This document shows, one piece after another, positions 1 to 8,298 of a DNA stretch of 64,000 nucleotides. The first letter of the stretch is position 1. Each line of letters starts with the position of its first letter. Made by a program: the position numbers and the translations under genes. The DNA is from Hanleya hanleyi. Lineage: Eukaryota; Mollusca; Polyplacophora; Lepidopleurida; Hanleyidae. Location of the stretch: positions 1-64,000 of the forward strand of contig JAVTVY010020237.1 of NCBI GenBank assembly GCA_036873755.1. The letters run 5' to 3'. Under the pieces are notes generated by a model, which was not told the origin of the DNA, searched no databases, and saw only the letters and a list, made by a program, of their open reading frames with translations.

Positions 1-687
1 AGTCAATATCGATTACATGCGATGGAGATTGGAGGCATTGCTGTCCAAACTGAATTGCTTTATAAACATAGACGAACTTCTTCATTGGAATTTCAAGTTG
101 ACTGAGTTTAGTGTCTGAGGTGTATCTGCTCCGATATGTTGCGTGTAATAGCAGATAATATGACAGTGGCTGGCAATTGTTTCAGTGTGCAAATTAATAG
201 TTTCATCCACATACATGAAATTCTGCATTACATGTTTAAATTTCAAGTTTGGATAATTGATAACGGTTTAATTCCAATATTCTACATGCTTGTGAGATAA
301 TACAATATTCACTGGGGTGTCAGGATTTCTTTGAAAGATCTGAGAAGGGGCTACCATATTTTTCAGTTCAACAAAATATTGGGTAGGGCATTTTGGAAGT
401 ATGAGTTTTTAACGCACCCCTCCAAACATTTCTCGGTTCCTTACAGTGGATAAACTACGAAGTAACCTATACCCAATACGTCCCAACAACGTCAGTAGCA
501 TCAACATGATCTATTCAAGAATAGAAATTTCAACTGGAGGTCTCGCCCATTAATATATGTATTTTATTATTCCATATCTCAACTCTAAGTTCCAAAGGCA
601 AATGTTTGATCCATTAATGGTAATTTCAACTGTCACTGAAGCTATTTTGTTCCATTATTGGATACACACGCCTCTTGTTTACTCAGT
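1..687. other. Host intron or flanking DNA, no gene seen
   Basis: AT-rich sequence without a convincing open reading frame. I looked on the minus strand for the transporter's last exon (TM12 and C-terminus), which should lie on this side, and did not find it. It is probably further left, outside the window. Confidence 0.5.
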
Positions 688-693
688 GATGCG
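688..693. repeat. Left target-site duplication of P1 (GATGCG)
   Basis: GATGCG directly precedes the AGTAGTATAC tip of P1 and recurs directly after the ACT end at 15446-15451. Six bases is the duplication length known for Polinton/Maverick integration. Confidence 0.95.
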
Positions 694-2345
694 AGTAGTA
701 TACAAAGGGTAAATTGACGCTAATTGACCTCAGAAATTTGCATATTTTGTGGAGGTCACGTGGAGGTCATACAGCCAATGAGAAGCGAGTATTTTGACCT
801 CTGACCAAAAAGCTACCTCCAGCACAGGAGAGTTCCAAATTTGCATATCACGTGACCCAGGTCAAAGATGTATTCCTCCGCGGTGATGCGGTCATGTCTG
901 GCGGTGATTCGGTCTGCTTCCGCGGAGAAAAAGTAGTCCCTAGATAAAATAGTCCGATGGTGTCGAGTGAGGTATCAAAGTGAAGCTTATGTGAAGGGGC
1001 ATCTAATGGACTGGGTGTGGGGTGGTCAAAATGGCGGCCTGTGGGTGGTGGTGGTGGGCTCAAAATGGCGGCCTGTGGGTTCAAAATGGCGGCGCAAGGG
1101 AGCAAACGAGGCGGTGGGGAGGTCACGGGGAGAAAAAACCCTCACATTATCCTCAAAAAACCCTCTAAGCCATATAATAATAATACACATAATCTATAGG
1201 TGTTGTACCATGTTAATAGCATCAGTCTAGCATCTGTACCACCCTAGGGTCGAGCGTTTATTGTCCCGTGTATCTCCGCAGAAAATCAACAAACAAAATG
1301 GCGGCTCCAGGATGGTGTGGGGACGCCCTTTCCACATCACGGCGTCGATCATAGCGCCATCTGCACACACTGACGCAAGGGAGACAACTCGTGTGGCCCA
1401 AGGATATGGAAATAGCCGTTTTGGAGCTAGGGGAGTTACTACTGGTCCAGTGGGGTCGAGTGATGTATCAATGTGAAGCCTATGTGAGGGGGCATCTGAT
1501 GGGCTGGGTGGGGGGTTGAACTAGCGTCATTCTGCGCATGCGCGGTGGCCCAAGGGTATGGAAATAGCCGTGTTGGAGCTAGGGGAGTTACTACTGGTCC
1601 AATGGGGTCGAGTGAGGTATCAAAGTGAAGCCTATGTGAGGGGGCATCTGACTGGACTAGTGGGTTTGAAATAGCGTCATTCTGCGCATGCACGATGGCC
1701 CAAGGGTATGGAAATAACCGTGTTGGAGCTAGCGAAGCCAATAATGGCTCAGTGGGGTCGAGTGAGGTATCCATGTGAAGCATTCGTGAAGGGGCATCTG
1801 ACTGGACTAGCGGCTCGGGCGTTGTCACCATTCTGCGCATGCGCATAGACGTTTTGGGATGTAAGGGAGTCCCTAATGATCCAATGGGGTCGAGTGAGGT
1901 ATCAAAGTGAAGCTTAGGTGAAGGGGCATCTAATGGGTTGGGTGTGCGGTAGGAATATCATTCTGCGCATGCGCAGATGCAATGCAGAGCTCTCGTCCAA
2001 TCAGATGCGAGTATTTCAAATCCGCCACGGAGCTCTCGTCCAATCAGAAGCGAGTATTTTGACCCGGTGCATTATGGGACATATCCAAGATGGCGGCACG
2101 TATGTTCAAGATGGCGGCACATCCGGTGTCGAAAACTGGCCATTTCTGTCGGGATGTGGTCACCTAGTGTCGAAAACTGGACCCTTTATGGGTCCCGCTA
2201 GACGTGTTGGAGCTAGGGGAGCCACGAATGGGCCAATGGAGTCGTATGAGGTATCCATGTGAAGCCTAGGTGAGGGGGTTACACTAGGGTGTCGTATCCA
2301 TTCTGCTGCGCAGGTCACGTGGGGGTTGTGACGTCACTTCCGGTT
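694..2345 (+). repeat. P1 left terminal inverted repeat
   Basis: Matches the reverse complement of 13325-15445. The outer part (694-1420) has the paired GGAGGTCACGTGGAGGTCA boxes, a GCGGTGATGCGGTC segment, and ATGGCGGC-rich DNA. The inner part (1420-2290) is an array of roughly 100-170-bp units. The innermost part ends near CACTTCCGG at 2338-2346. The two arms differ in length because the unit number differs. Confidence 0.9.
1420..2290 (+). repeat. P1 left subterminal repeat array with TGCGCATGCGCA palindromes
   Basis: Successive units carry a conserved order: GGAGCTAGGGGAGT, then TGGGGTCGAGTGAGGTATC, then GTGAAGCCTATGTGAGGG, then ATTCTGCGCATGCGC. The palindrome appears at about 1531, 1681, 1831 and 1965. 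No coding potential is conserved between units. Confidence 0.85.
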
Positions 2346-2567
2346 GGGGTGAATGGGGCGTGACCTTGGGTACATGTCTAGACTTGTTTGTGTGTGTTGA
2401 TGTACTGGGGGGTTTTTTCCCCCACAATGGCGTTCACCTTCGGACGTGGTTTGGTGGGTCTGCGCAAGTGTGTGACGCGCGCGGAGTATTATACAATCGG
2501 ATAGCGGTTGTCGTGAATAACAACAAGTTCAGCAATGTTTATATAGTTTATTACCCCAATGTTACAT

Positions 2568-2600
2568 CATACCCAGGCTGGGGGAGCCGCCCTGGGTATG
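2568..2600. terminator. Hairpin downstream of the P1 polB remnant
   Basis: CATACCCAGG (2568-2577) and CCTGGGTATG (2591-2600) form a perfect 10-bp stem around a 13-base loop. It lies 3' of the minus-strand polB fragment. AATAAA on the minus strand (around 2645-2652) lies between gene and hairpin. A matching hairpin sits in the same place in P4 (54242-54274), so it is probably a 3'-end or transcript-stability element. Confidence 0.6.
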
Positions 2601-2746
2601 TTTAGTATGTTCACAGCAAAACAAATTGAAATATCAAACACCATGTTTTATTATTTAACACATTGTCACATTAGGTACAAGGGTTTACTGAGCTCAAGTC
2701 AGCGAGCAGCATGTAGACATAGAGTGTGTGTACGGCATGATATTCA

Positions 2747-3721
2747 TCAGTGCACGGGTGACGCATTCAACCGATGGGGGTGATCGGTCAGCTTGGTCAG
2801 GAAAAACGTGACATTGGTTACCCTCTCTACCACCCATTGAATGTTGGGGCGTTGACGATGCGCCCATCTCAAGGGTTCCACGGTGTCCAGTATCTCCAGC
2901 ATCGTCTCTAGTGACCCCCGGTTAATGATGGTGACCGGCTGGTCAAACACATGGTTGTTGGCACTGGGATAATAATACTGTAACTGGTCCGTCTTTTTGT
3001 GACGTAAGATGTACTCGAAAGCGACATTCAATGTAAAGGCCGTAGTTTGATCGTTGAAGATGGCTTCCACGTAGCTGCGTAGACAGGTGCGGTTGGTCAG
3101 TGGGAAATTGTAGATATCTTGAGGGTGGAAACAGTACCGTGTCATGGACCAATGGCGCCGATCGATGTCACTGATTGGCTGGTTGTCCTGTAAGAGATCG
3201 CTAGGAACATTTATGGGCTCCACCAGAAAATGTTCGATGTTGTCAGGACTCGAAACCGTAACGCTGGGGTCCGGCTGGATATTCAGGCTCTTCTGAACTG
3301 TGGGTATAGGCGGGCTCTCCTTCATCGCATCACCAGTGGCGTTCGTCTCCCCGGGCTTATCTTCACTGGATCTCACCTTCCGTGGCTCCTCTTCAGTAGG
3401 AAGTTGTCGCTCAAACCGTAGAGACGGACCATGAATCAACCGTTGGTGTCGCAGCAACTGACTGCGTCGTTTGAAGAGTTGATCACAATCCTCGCATGGA
3501 CGCTTGGGTGGCCCATGAATTGAACGTTCGTGGCGCAGTAAAGCATCTTCCCGATTAAATGACCGTGCGCAGGTTATACAAGTATACAGTCCATCGTTGT
3601 GGGTGGAGGCCTCGTGGCGTCGTAAATTATCTAGACGAGTAAACTGCTTCTGGCAAGTTTAGCACACTCTACCCCAAGTCGAGGATCGAGACTGGTGTAC
3701 TGGTGTACGACTGAGCCGCAT
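2747..3721 (-). pseudogene. polB: Truncated N-terminus of protein-primed DNA polymerase B (zinc-finger region)
   Basis: In Polintons, family B polymerase with protein priming replicates the element. Here only the N-terminal part remains. From an ATG at 3719-3721 the frame enters a C2H2 zinc finger. It meets a TAA at 3659-3661, between that finger's two cysteines, then stays open to the stop at 2747. It shows three C2H2 fingers (third ending near LLRHQRLIHG). A domain with RSYVEAIF, EYILRHKKTDQL, YYYPSANN and TNVTFFLTKL follows. That domain aligns clearly with the first part of the P3 polymerase. No exonuclease or polymerase motif follows, so about two thirds of the gene is deleted. A TATAAGGG box lies about 30 bases upstream. 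P4 carries a related zinc-finger fragment. Confidence 0.8.
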
Positions 3722-3753
3722 TGCGCGCGCGCACGCATGAAGACCCTTATACA

Positions 3754-4094
3754 TACCCAATGCAGGCGCAGACGCGAAGTGCCCGGATGATAGACACGGA
3801 CGTCACCGATCCGAAAAGACACGGACTTTACCGAAAAGACACGGACTTTACCGAAAAGACACGGACGTACCCGAAAAGACACGGACGTACACGAAAAGAC
3901 ACGAAGGTGAACGCCATTGTGGGAAACCCCCACAGACAGGTCAGTACATGCATTCCTATGATGTTCACGCATAATAAAAGGATTGATCTGTAATCTGTGT
4001 TGTTGTTGTTGCTCTCTATTTTGGACTAACCCATCAGAATAGTACGTATCACGGACTACACCCGTAGAGCTAGGCGCGCATGTGTGACATGGTC
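3754..4094. promoter_or_regulatory. Divergent promoter region of P1 with 20-bp repeats
   Basis: This stretch separates the leftward polB fragment from the rightward gene block. At 3811-3910 there are five tandem 20-bp units of the type CCGAAAAGACACGGACNTNA. Its placement between divergent TATA boxes (about 3745-3752 minus, 4095 plus) suggests an upstream regulatory or origin-proximal region. That role is inferred. Confidence 0.5.
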
Positions 4095-4101
4095 TATAAA
4101 A
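4095..4101 (+). promoter_or_regulatory. TATA box for the 4148 gene
   Basis: TATAAAA lies 47 bases before the ATG at 4148. The other P1 genes have the same arrangement. Confidence 0.6.
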
Positions 4102-4147
4102 CACGTCTCTCGGGATCACACACCTTCATTTCTACGGTTGCAGAGCC

Positions 4148-4474
4148 ATGACGGAGATCCAGCCCTGTGCGACTCGCATTTTACAGCATGCCACCGCGGT
4201 GAATTCATTCACGGGTTACCGAGCAGTGGTCCGGTCCATGTTTGCAGATGGCGACGACAACGAGGGACGACGCCAGATCCTGAACGAGTTCACAGAAGCG
4301 GTCCTCCACAGAGTGCACTCGATGGAGAGGCGTGCCATCACTCACCACTACTGGACTATGACAGCCATCCTTGATGCTCGCGCTATGGACCAGGAGCGCT
4401 CACGCCGGAACCAGCGCCGGCTGGTTGGCCTCACACTAGTCTGTGCCCTATTGACCCTGGCGCTGTGGTACTGA
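4148..4474 (+). CDS. Small tail-anchored membrane protein of unknown function (P1)
   Basis: 108 residues. The body is hydrophilic and probably helical. A basic stretch (RSRRNQRR) is followed by a single C-terminal hydrophobic segment (LVGLTLVCALLTLALWY), giving the look of a tail-anchored or small virion-membrane protein. The start is ATG at 4148, 47 bases after a TATA box. A homologue of the same length lies at 53169-53495 in P3, in the same position at the integrase-side end. Length and sequence are kept in both copies, which argues that it is a true gene. I do not recognise a family. Confidence 0.75.
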   Translation: MTEIQPCATRILQHATAVNSFTGYRAVVRSMFADGDDNEGRRQILNEFTEAVLHRVHSMERRAITHHYWTMTAILDARAMDQERSRRNQRRLVGLTLVCALLTLALWY

Positions 4475-4484
4475 CAGTGGGGAC

Positions 4485-4492
4485 TATAAATA
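4485..4492 (+). promoter_or_regulatory. TATAAATA box for the 4543 gene
   Basis: TATAAATACGAGGGTCAGAC lies about 50 bases before ATG 4543, just after the preceding stop. A near-identical block precedes the P3 homologue, where it is duplicated. Confidence 0.7.
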
Positions 4493-4542
4493 CGAGGGTC
4501 AGACAGAGTGTGTGTCATTCACCGTTCGACATTGGACCAAGC

Positions 4543-5037
4543 ATGTCACCCGTCCTACGAGCCATCCTGCCCCTTACACCCCGGGTGGGGTTACACGTCT
4601 ATGAAGATAAAGTCACCCTGGTGGAAGACCGTGGAGTTTGCTGGTCGCCCGCTGATACCGTATCGAATACGGTGACGCTACACCGTGACGGCTGGACCAA
4701 ATTTAAACGGGTGTTGAGCGGCGAGCTCGATGAACACGTCACCCACATAGACAATGCCATCTACGTATACCGTGGACCTTTCTTCCCACGTCTGGGCCGC
4801 TACCAAGATGCTACGCGAAGCTTCACCCTAGACCCCGATCTGTGGACAGCCTTCGAGAAAGTGGTGTCTATCGTGGACCAGCTGTTTACACCGGACGAGC
4901 GGTCATCAGACGAGTTGGAGTGGGCTCGTGCCCTGAGAGAATCGGCGGCAGAACCCAATGAACAACTACATGAACCCGACGACGATGCCATTGATTACCC
5001 GGCTATACTCAACCAGCCCAGTGATATGACCACCTGA
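4543..5037 (+). CDS. Uncharacterised Polinton protein, first of two tandem paralogues
   Basis: 164 residues from ATG 4543. This start is chosen because the sequence around it (CATGTCACC) is conserved in P3. Conserved core: GLHVYEDKVTLVEDR, then VTLHRDGWTKFKRVLSGELD, then a Y-x-R-GPFF motif, and an acidic tail. A second, diverged copy follows at 5111. The P3 homologue is 52520-53018. The pattern of short strands before a W-x-K-F-K helix faintly recalls PC4-like single-strand-binding folds, but this is only an impression and I assign no function. It lies between the tail-anchored gene and the integrase, so it could be an early gene. Confidence 0.7.
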   Translation: MSPVLRAILPLTPRVGLHVYEDKVTLVEDRGVCWSPADTVSNTVTLHRDGWTKFKRVLSGELDEHVTHIDNAIYVYRGPFFPRLGRYQDATRSFTLDPDLWTAFEKVVSIVDQLFTPDERSSDELEWARALRESAAEPNEQLHEPDDDAIDYPAILNQPSDMTT

Positions 5038-5063
5038 TCCTTTTGATCTCACGTGGTTGTCCC

Positions 5064-5071
5064 TATAAATA
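5064..5071 (+). promoter_or_regulatory. TATAAATA box for the 5111 gene
   Basis: TATAAATACGAGAAACAGTC lies 40 bases before ATG 5111. It shares the TATAAATACGAG core with the box before 4543, so the promoter was duplicated along with the gene. Confidence 0.7.
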
Positions 5072-5110
5072 CGAGAAACAGTCAACTCTGGTACCATTCA
5101 CGTACTGACC

Positions 5111-5571
5111 ATGGCGGAGCATATGATACTGGCGTATCTCAGCTTGACCCCCGAGGTTTTCCTGCACGTGTATGCGGATACGGTCGATATCATGGAGGAG
5201 GTGGGAGACACGGACCCTACACAACCGTGCCCGGCTCACATTCGTCTGTCCCGAGAGGGCTGGACCAAATTCAAACGGGTGTTGTCTGGTGAACTGGACG
5301 GCGACCTCATCCACTTGTGTCACGATGTGTACATCCGACGCGGCCCTTTCTTTGCTCAATTGGCTCGGCTAGATGGGGTACAGTGCATTTTACCCTTCAC
5401 CCTGATCTATGGTCTGCATTGGAAGATGCCGTGGTAGATGTGGATGAAGTGCTTATCAAGCGGTCATCAGACGAGTTGGACTGGTCATTTGCCATGGACA
5501 CTGTGAAAGCCAATGAAGAAAATCAGAAAGAAACTCCGGCCCAAGATATACCCGTTATAAATAAACGATAG
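5111..5571 (+). pseudogene. Second tandem paralogue of the W-K-F-K protein, frameshifted
   Basis: From ATG 5111 the product reads HVYADTVDIMEE, then REGWTKFKRVLSGELDGDL, then RRGPFFAQLARL, clearly paralogous to the 4543 gene. Near 5375-5390 the frame shifts. The rest of the homology (FTLHPDLWSALED, SSDELDW) continues in the other frame to a stop at 5571. The shift leaves a 108-residue product ending at 5437. P3 has only one copy of this gene. Confidence 0.75.
5556..5563 (+). promoter_or_regulatory. TATAAATA box for integrase
   Basis: TATAAATAAACG lies 44 bases before the integrase start position (5600) and overlaps the end of the preceding reading frame. P3 has the same box before its integrase (about 52497-52504, minus strand). 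Confidence 0.65.
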
Positions 5572-5599
5572 AGCCAGGGTGCATCATCATTTTGTCACC

Positions 5600-6667
5600 A
5601 TTAAGCGCTGGGAGAAGGTGCTGGATAACTTATACTACAGTCCCGACAGTCCGGCGACCTATAGTGCATTGTCGGCTCTCTATCGAGCGGCCAAACCCCA
5701 GGGGATACAACGTGCCCAAGTCCGAGATTGGTTAAGAAGACAAGACACCTATACCTTACATCGATCTGTCCGTCGCCATTTTCTACGGAACCGGGTCATC
5801 GTGGGAGGAATAGATGCCCAGTGGCAAGCGGATTTGGTCGACATGAGCGCCAAACACAACGATGAGAATCGGTATATCTTGACGTGCATCGATATCCTAT
5901 CCAAGTATGCGTGGGTGGTACCCATCCGGACGAAAACGGGGGCAAATCTCATAGCGGCGTTCAAAGACATCTTCAAGACCGGGCGCAAACCTTTGTATTT
6001 GCAAACCGACGAAGGCACGGAATTCCTCAACAGACCGTTCCAAGCCTTTCTCAAGAAACAGAAGGTGTTTTTCTTCCATACGTACAACGAGACCAAGGCT
6101 TCCGTGGTGGAAAGGTTCAACAGGACATTCAAAGGCCGCATGTATAAATATTTCACCTATAAGAATACAAGGCGGTACATCGATGTTCTCCCGAAACTGG
6201 TGAGGGGTTACAATCGAGCCTATCATCGGAGTATAGAGAGAGCCCCCATTACCGTGACCCAACGCAATGAAGCCCAAGTCCGGCGTGTCTTGTACCCCAG
6301 GCCATCGCAGCGAACGACGAAGGCGGTGTACAAGGTCGGGGACCCTGTACGGATCAGTAAAGTCAAGGGCAAGTTCGAGAAAAGTTACTTGCCCAACTGG
6401 AGCGATGAGCACTTCCTGATTAAACGGCGCCTACCCCGACAGCGGCGAGTCTATGAACTGGAAGATCTCCAAGGGGAAACGTTGCTGGGGACGTTTTACG
6501 AGACGGAATTACAGCCTGTTGTAAAAACACAGCAAGATTACTACACGGTGGAGCAGATTTTGAAAACGGAACGTCGACGTGGCAAACTGTTTCATTTCGT
6601 GAAATGGCAAGGTTGGCCCAGTTCCTTCAATTCCTGGGTCGCTGCCAACCAGGTGAAACGACTATAA
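5600..6667 (+). pseudogene. int: Polinton integrase (DDE, retroviral type) with chromodomain; start codon lost
   Basis: This enzyme would insert the element and make the 6-bp duplication. The frame from 5600 is open for about 355 codons. It shows an N-terminal helical region and an rve catalytic core with QADLVDM (first Asp), LQTDEGTEF (second Asp) and ASVVERFNRTF (Glu), the D,D-35-E layout. A KVGDPVRISK SH3-like segment and a C-terminal chromodomain (YYTVEQIL, FHFVKWQGW, NSWVAANQVK) follow. The P3 copy starts with ATG at the aligned codon. Here that codon is ATT and no in-frame ATG lies upstream before a stop; a GTG at 5579 is the only nearby alternative. Two codons present in P3 after MSA are missing. 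The catalytic residues are intact. Confidence 0.85.
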
Positions 6668-6669
6668 AG
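6663..6669 (+). promoter_or_regulatory. TATAAAG box overlapping the integrase stop
   Basis: TATAAAG overlaps the integrase TAA and lies 49 bases before ATG 6718 of the mucin-like gene. P3 keeps the same overlap. Confidence 0.55.
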
Positions 6670-6717
6670 CCAGACACCACTGCCGTCCTCCTTCATTCCA
6701 CGTCCGACCACAGTGCT

Positions 6718-7302
6718 ATGGACAAACAGCAGCTGCCTCTGAACACAGCGTCTCCCAAAACGCGCAAAGCACAAGTGGGCTTTGGGGTGCTATTGCTAAC
6801 CCTGCTGAGTGTGTTGTACGGAGGTGTGTTTTACGACGTAGCCTATGTCAGCACGTTACTTAACCAACTGAGAACACCAGCCACCAGTGAAACCGGTCTA
6901 CAGAGAGCACCAGTCGTATCGAGCCCAGTCATCACCACCACACCCCCTGTACAAGCCACAACGAGCTCCACACCAAGCTCTACACCTACACCAAGTACGC
7001 CCACTACGTCTGAACACCCACCGGATTTCATCCCTCACAGTGAGCCGACAACGACGACCCACGTTGTACCCACCCCCATCATCATCCCTCGCAGTGAACA
7101 GACAACGACGACCGACGTTGTACCTACCACCACTCCAGTTCACTCGTACGAAATTTACAAGAGCGGGTTACCACGACAACGGATACACCTCGAACCATGG
7201 ACCCTGGGTGGCAGCATCCCTTCACTTGCGTCATCGCAGGACCGACGGGTTCCGGCAAAACGCACTTCGTCAGGAAGCTCCTTCAACACGCCGACAGCAT
7301 GA
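6718..7302 (+). CDS. Mucin-like type II membrane protein (P1)
   Basis: 194 residues. A short basic cytoplasmic N-terminus (SPKTRKAQ) precedes one transmembrane segment (VGFGVLLLTLLSVLYGGVFY, about residues 20-40). A long Thr/Ser/Pro-rich ectodomain follows, with repeats ending QTTTTDVVPTT, expected to carry O-linked glycans. Homologue in P3 at 50770-51345. The last 106 bases overlap the ATPase gene in another frame. It could be a surface or attachment-type protein, but this is inferred from composition only. Confidence 0.75.
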   Translation: MDKQQLPLNTASPKTRKAQVGFGVLLLTLLSVLYGGVFYDVAYVSTLLNQLRTPATSETGLQRAPVVSSPVITTTPPVQATTSSTPSSTPTPSTPTTSEHPPDFIPHSEPTTTTHVVPTPIIIPRSEQTTTTDVVPTTTPVHSYEIYKSGLPRQRIHLEPWTLGGSIPSLASSQDRRVPAKRTSSGSSFNTPTA

Positions 7303-7805
7303 TCACTCCACCCATTGCCCGAGTCGTGTGGTGTTACGGAGAATGGCAGGAAGCGTATGCAGCAATGCCCCACATCACGTTCGTGGAAGGCCTACCCAAC
7401 CTGGCCGATTTGGAACCCGACACCTTGGTGGTTCTGGATGATCTCATGGCGGAGACGGACAGTCGGGTGACCCAACTCTTTACCAAAGGCAGCCATCATC
7501 GACGGCTCAGCATCATCTACATTGTGCAGAATCTGTTCAGTAAAAACAAAGAACATCGGAATATCAGCTTAAATGCCCACTACCTGATGGTCTTCAAAAA
7601 CCCGAGAGATACCACTCAACTGCTGCACCTGGCGAGACAGATGTATCCCGGCCGCACACCGTTTGTGTTGGAAGCCTTCAAAGATGCCACAACCCCTCAG
7701 CACGGGTATATGCTCTTCGACCTCAAGCAAGCCACCCCCGAACATCTTCGACTACGGACCGGCATCTTTCCCGGAGAGACCCAACACGTGTACATGCAAA
7801 AATAA
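7197..7805 (+). CDS. Packaging ATPase, A32/FtsK-HerA type (P1)
   Basis: 202 residues. Walker A is GPTGSGKT near residues 15-22 and Walker B is LVVLDDLM near residues 80-87. A sensor-like segment (IYIVQNLFS) follows. This is the short genome-packaging ATPase of Polintons and adintoviruses. It would pump DNA into capsids. The start ATG at 7197 lies inside the mucin-like gene and is conserved in P3. The copy looks intact. It ends just before a hairpin and AATAAA. Confidence 0.9.
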   Translation: MDPGWQHPFTCVIAGPTGSGKTHFVRKLLQHADSMITPPIARVVWCYGEWQEAYAAMPHITFVEGLPNLADLEPDTLVVLDDLMAETDSRVTQLFTKGSHHRRLSIIYIVQNLFSKNKEHRNISLNAHYLMVFKNPRDTTQLLHLARQMYPGRTPFVLEAFKDATTPQHGYMLFDLKQATPEHLRLRTGIFPGETQHVYMQK

Positions 7806-7808
7806 TGT

Positions 7809-7870
7809 AAACACACCCACAGTGGCTCCCCCAGCTGGGGTCTGTGTGTTTGATGATGGGGAATAATAAA
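7809..7870 (+). terminator. 3'-end hairpin and AATAAA after the ATPase gene
   Basis: AAACACAC (7809-7816) pairs with GTGTGTTT (7844-7851). The loop contains the perfect palindrome CCCCAGCTGGGG (7829-7840). AATAAA is at 7865-7870. The same structure follows the ATPase in P2 (about 29625-29665) and P3 (about 50220-50270). Confidence 0.65.
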
Positions 7871-7956
7871 AAGAATGAATACCACAGCAGGGTTGACCTT
7901 GTCTCTGAGGTAGATAAAAGGAGCAGAGTTATGGGTTCTAGCATTAGCTGTACAGG

Positions 7957-8298
7957 ATGTCTGCGCGAGTACGGAAGCACGCTCCGACGCTCCGTGTATT
8001 GAAGACGGCTCCACCCGAGTTAGTCCGAACCATTTTACGCGGTTCGGACCCTGACCTTGTACGCTGTCTGTGCGAGATCGGGTACAACCTGTTAAAAGGC
8101 AACGTACCACTGACTCCGGCTCAGAAGACCAAGTTGGCCAAGCATAAGACAGGTCTCCGAACCTTAGTCCATAAGCGGGTCCCTCAAACACAAAAGAAAA
8201 AGGTGTTACAGAAAGGCGGCTTTCTCGGGGCCATCTTAGCACCGTTGGCCGCTTCTATGTTGGGTCCAGTATTGGGTGGACTCTTCGGCCGACAATGA
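7957..8298 (+). CDS. Small Gly/Ala-rich hydrophobic Polinton protein (P1)
   Basis: 113 residues. The N-terminal half is basic and helical (PELVRTILRG, PLTPAQKTKLAKHK). The C-terminus reads VLQKGGFLGAILAPLAAS and on to GGLFGRQ, an amphipathic or membrane-active segment. Proteins of this type recur in Polintons next to capsid genes and are compared with adenoviral core or membrane-lytic proteins; the exact role is unproven. Its stop overlaps the next start (ATGA, 8295-8298). Homologues: 49782-50126 (P3), 29164-29501 (P2, broken). Confidence 0.8.
   Translation: MSARVRKHAPTLRVLKTAPPELVRTILRGSDPDLVRCLCEIGYNLLKGNVPLTPAQKTKLAKHKTGLRTLVHKRVPQTQKKKVLQKGGFLGAILAPLAASMLGPVLGGLFGRQ

Noticed and set aside
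1..687. Transporter TM12 exon
   Set aside because: Expected on this side, but no matching hydrophobic frame with splice sites could be found.
1261..2262. Several open frames of 70-135 codons inside the P1 arms and arrays (also 13564-15191, 23360-24371, 44690-45103)
   Set aside because: They follow the repeat unit, occur on both strands and are not conserved in frame between units.
4543..5037. PC4-like single-strand DNA-binding protein
   Set aside because: Only a loose resemblance around the W-x-K-F-K segment; not enough to assign.
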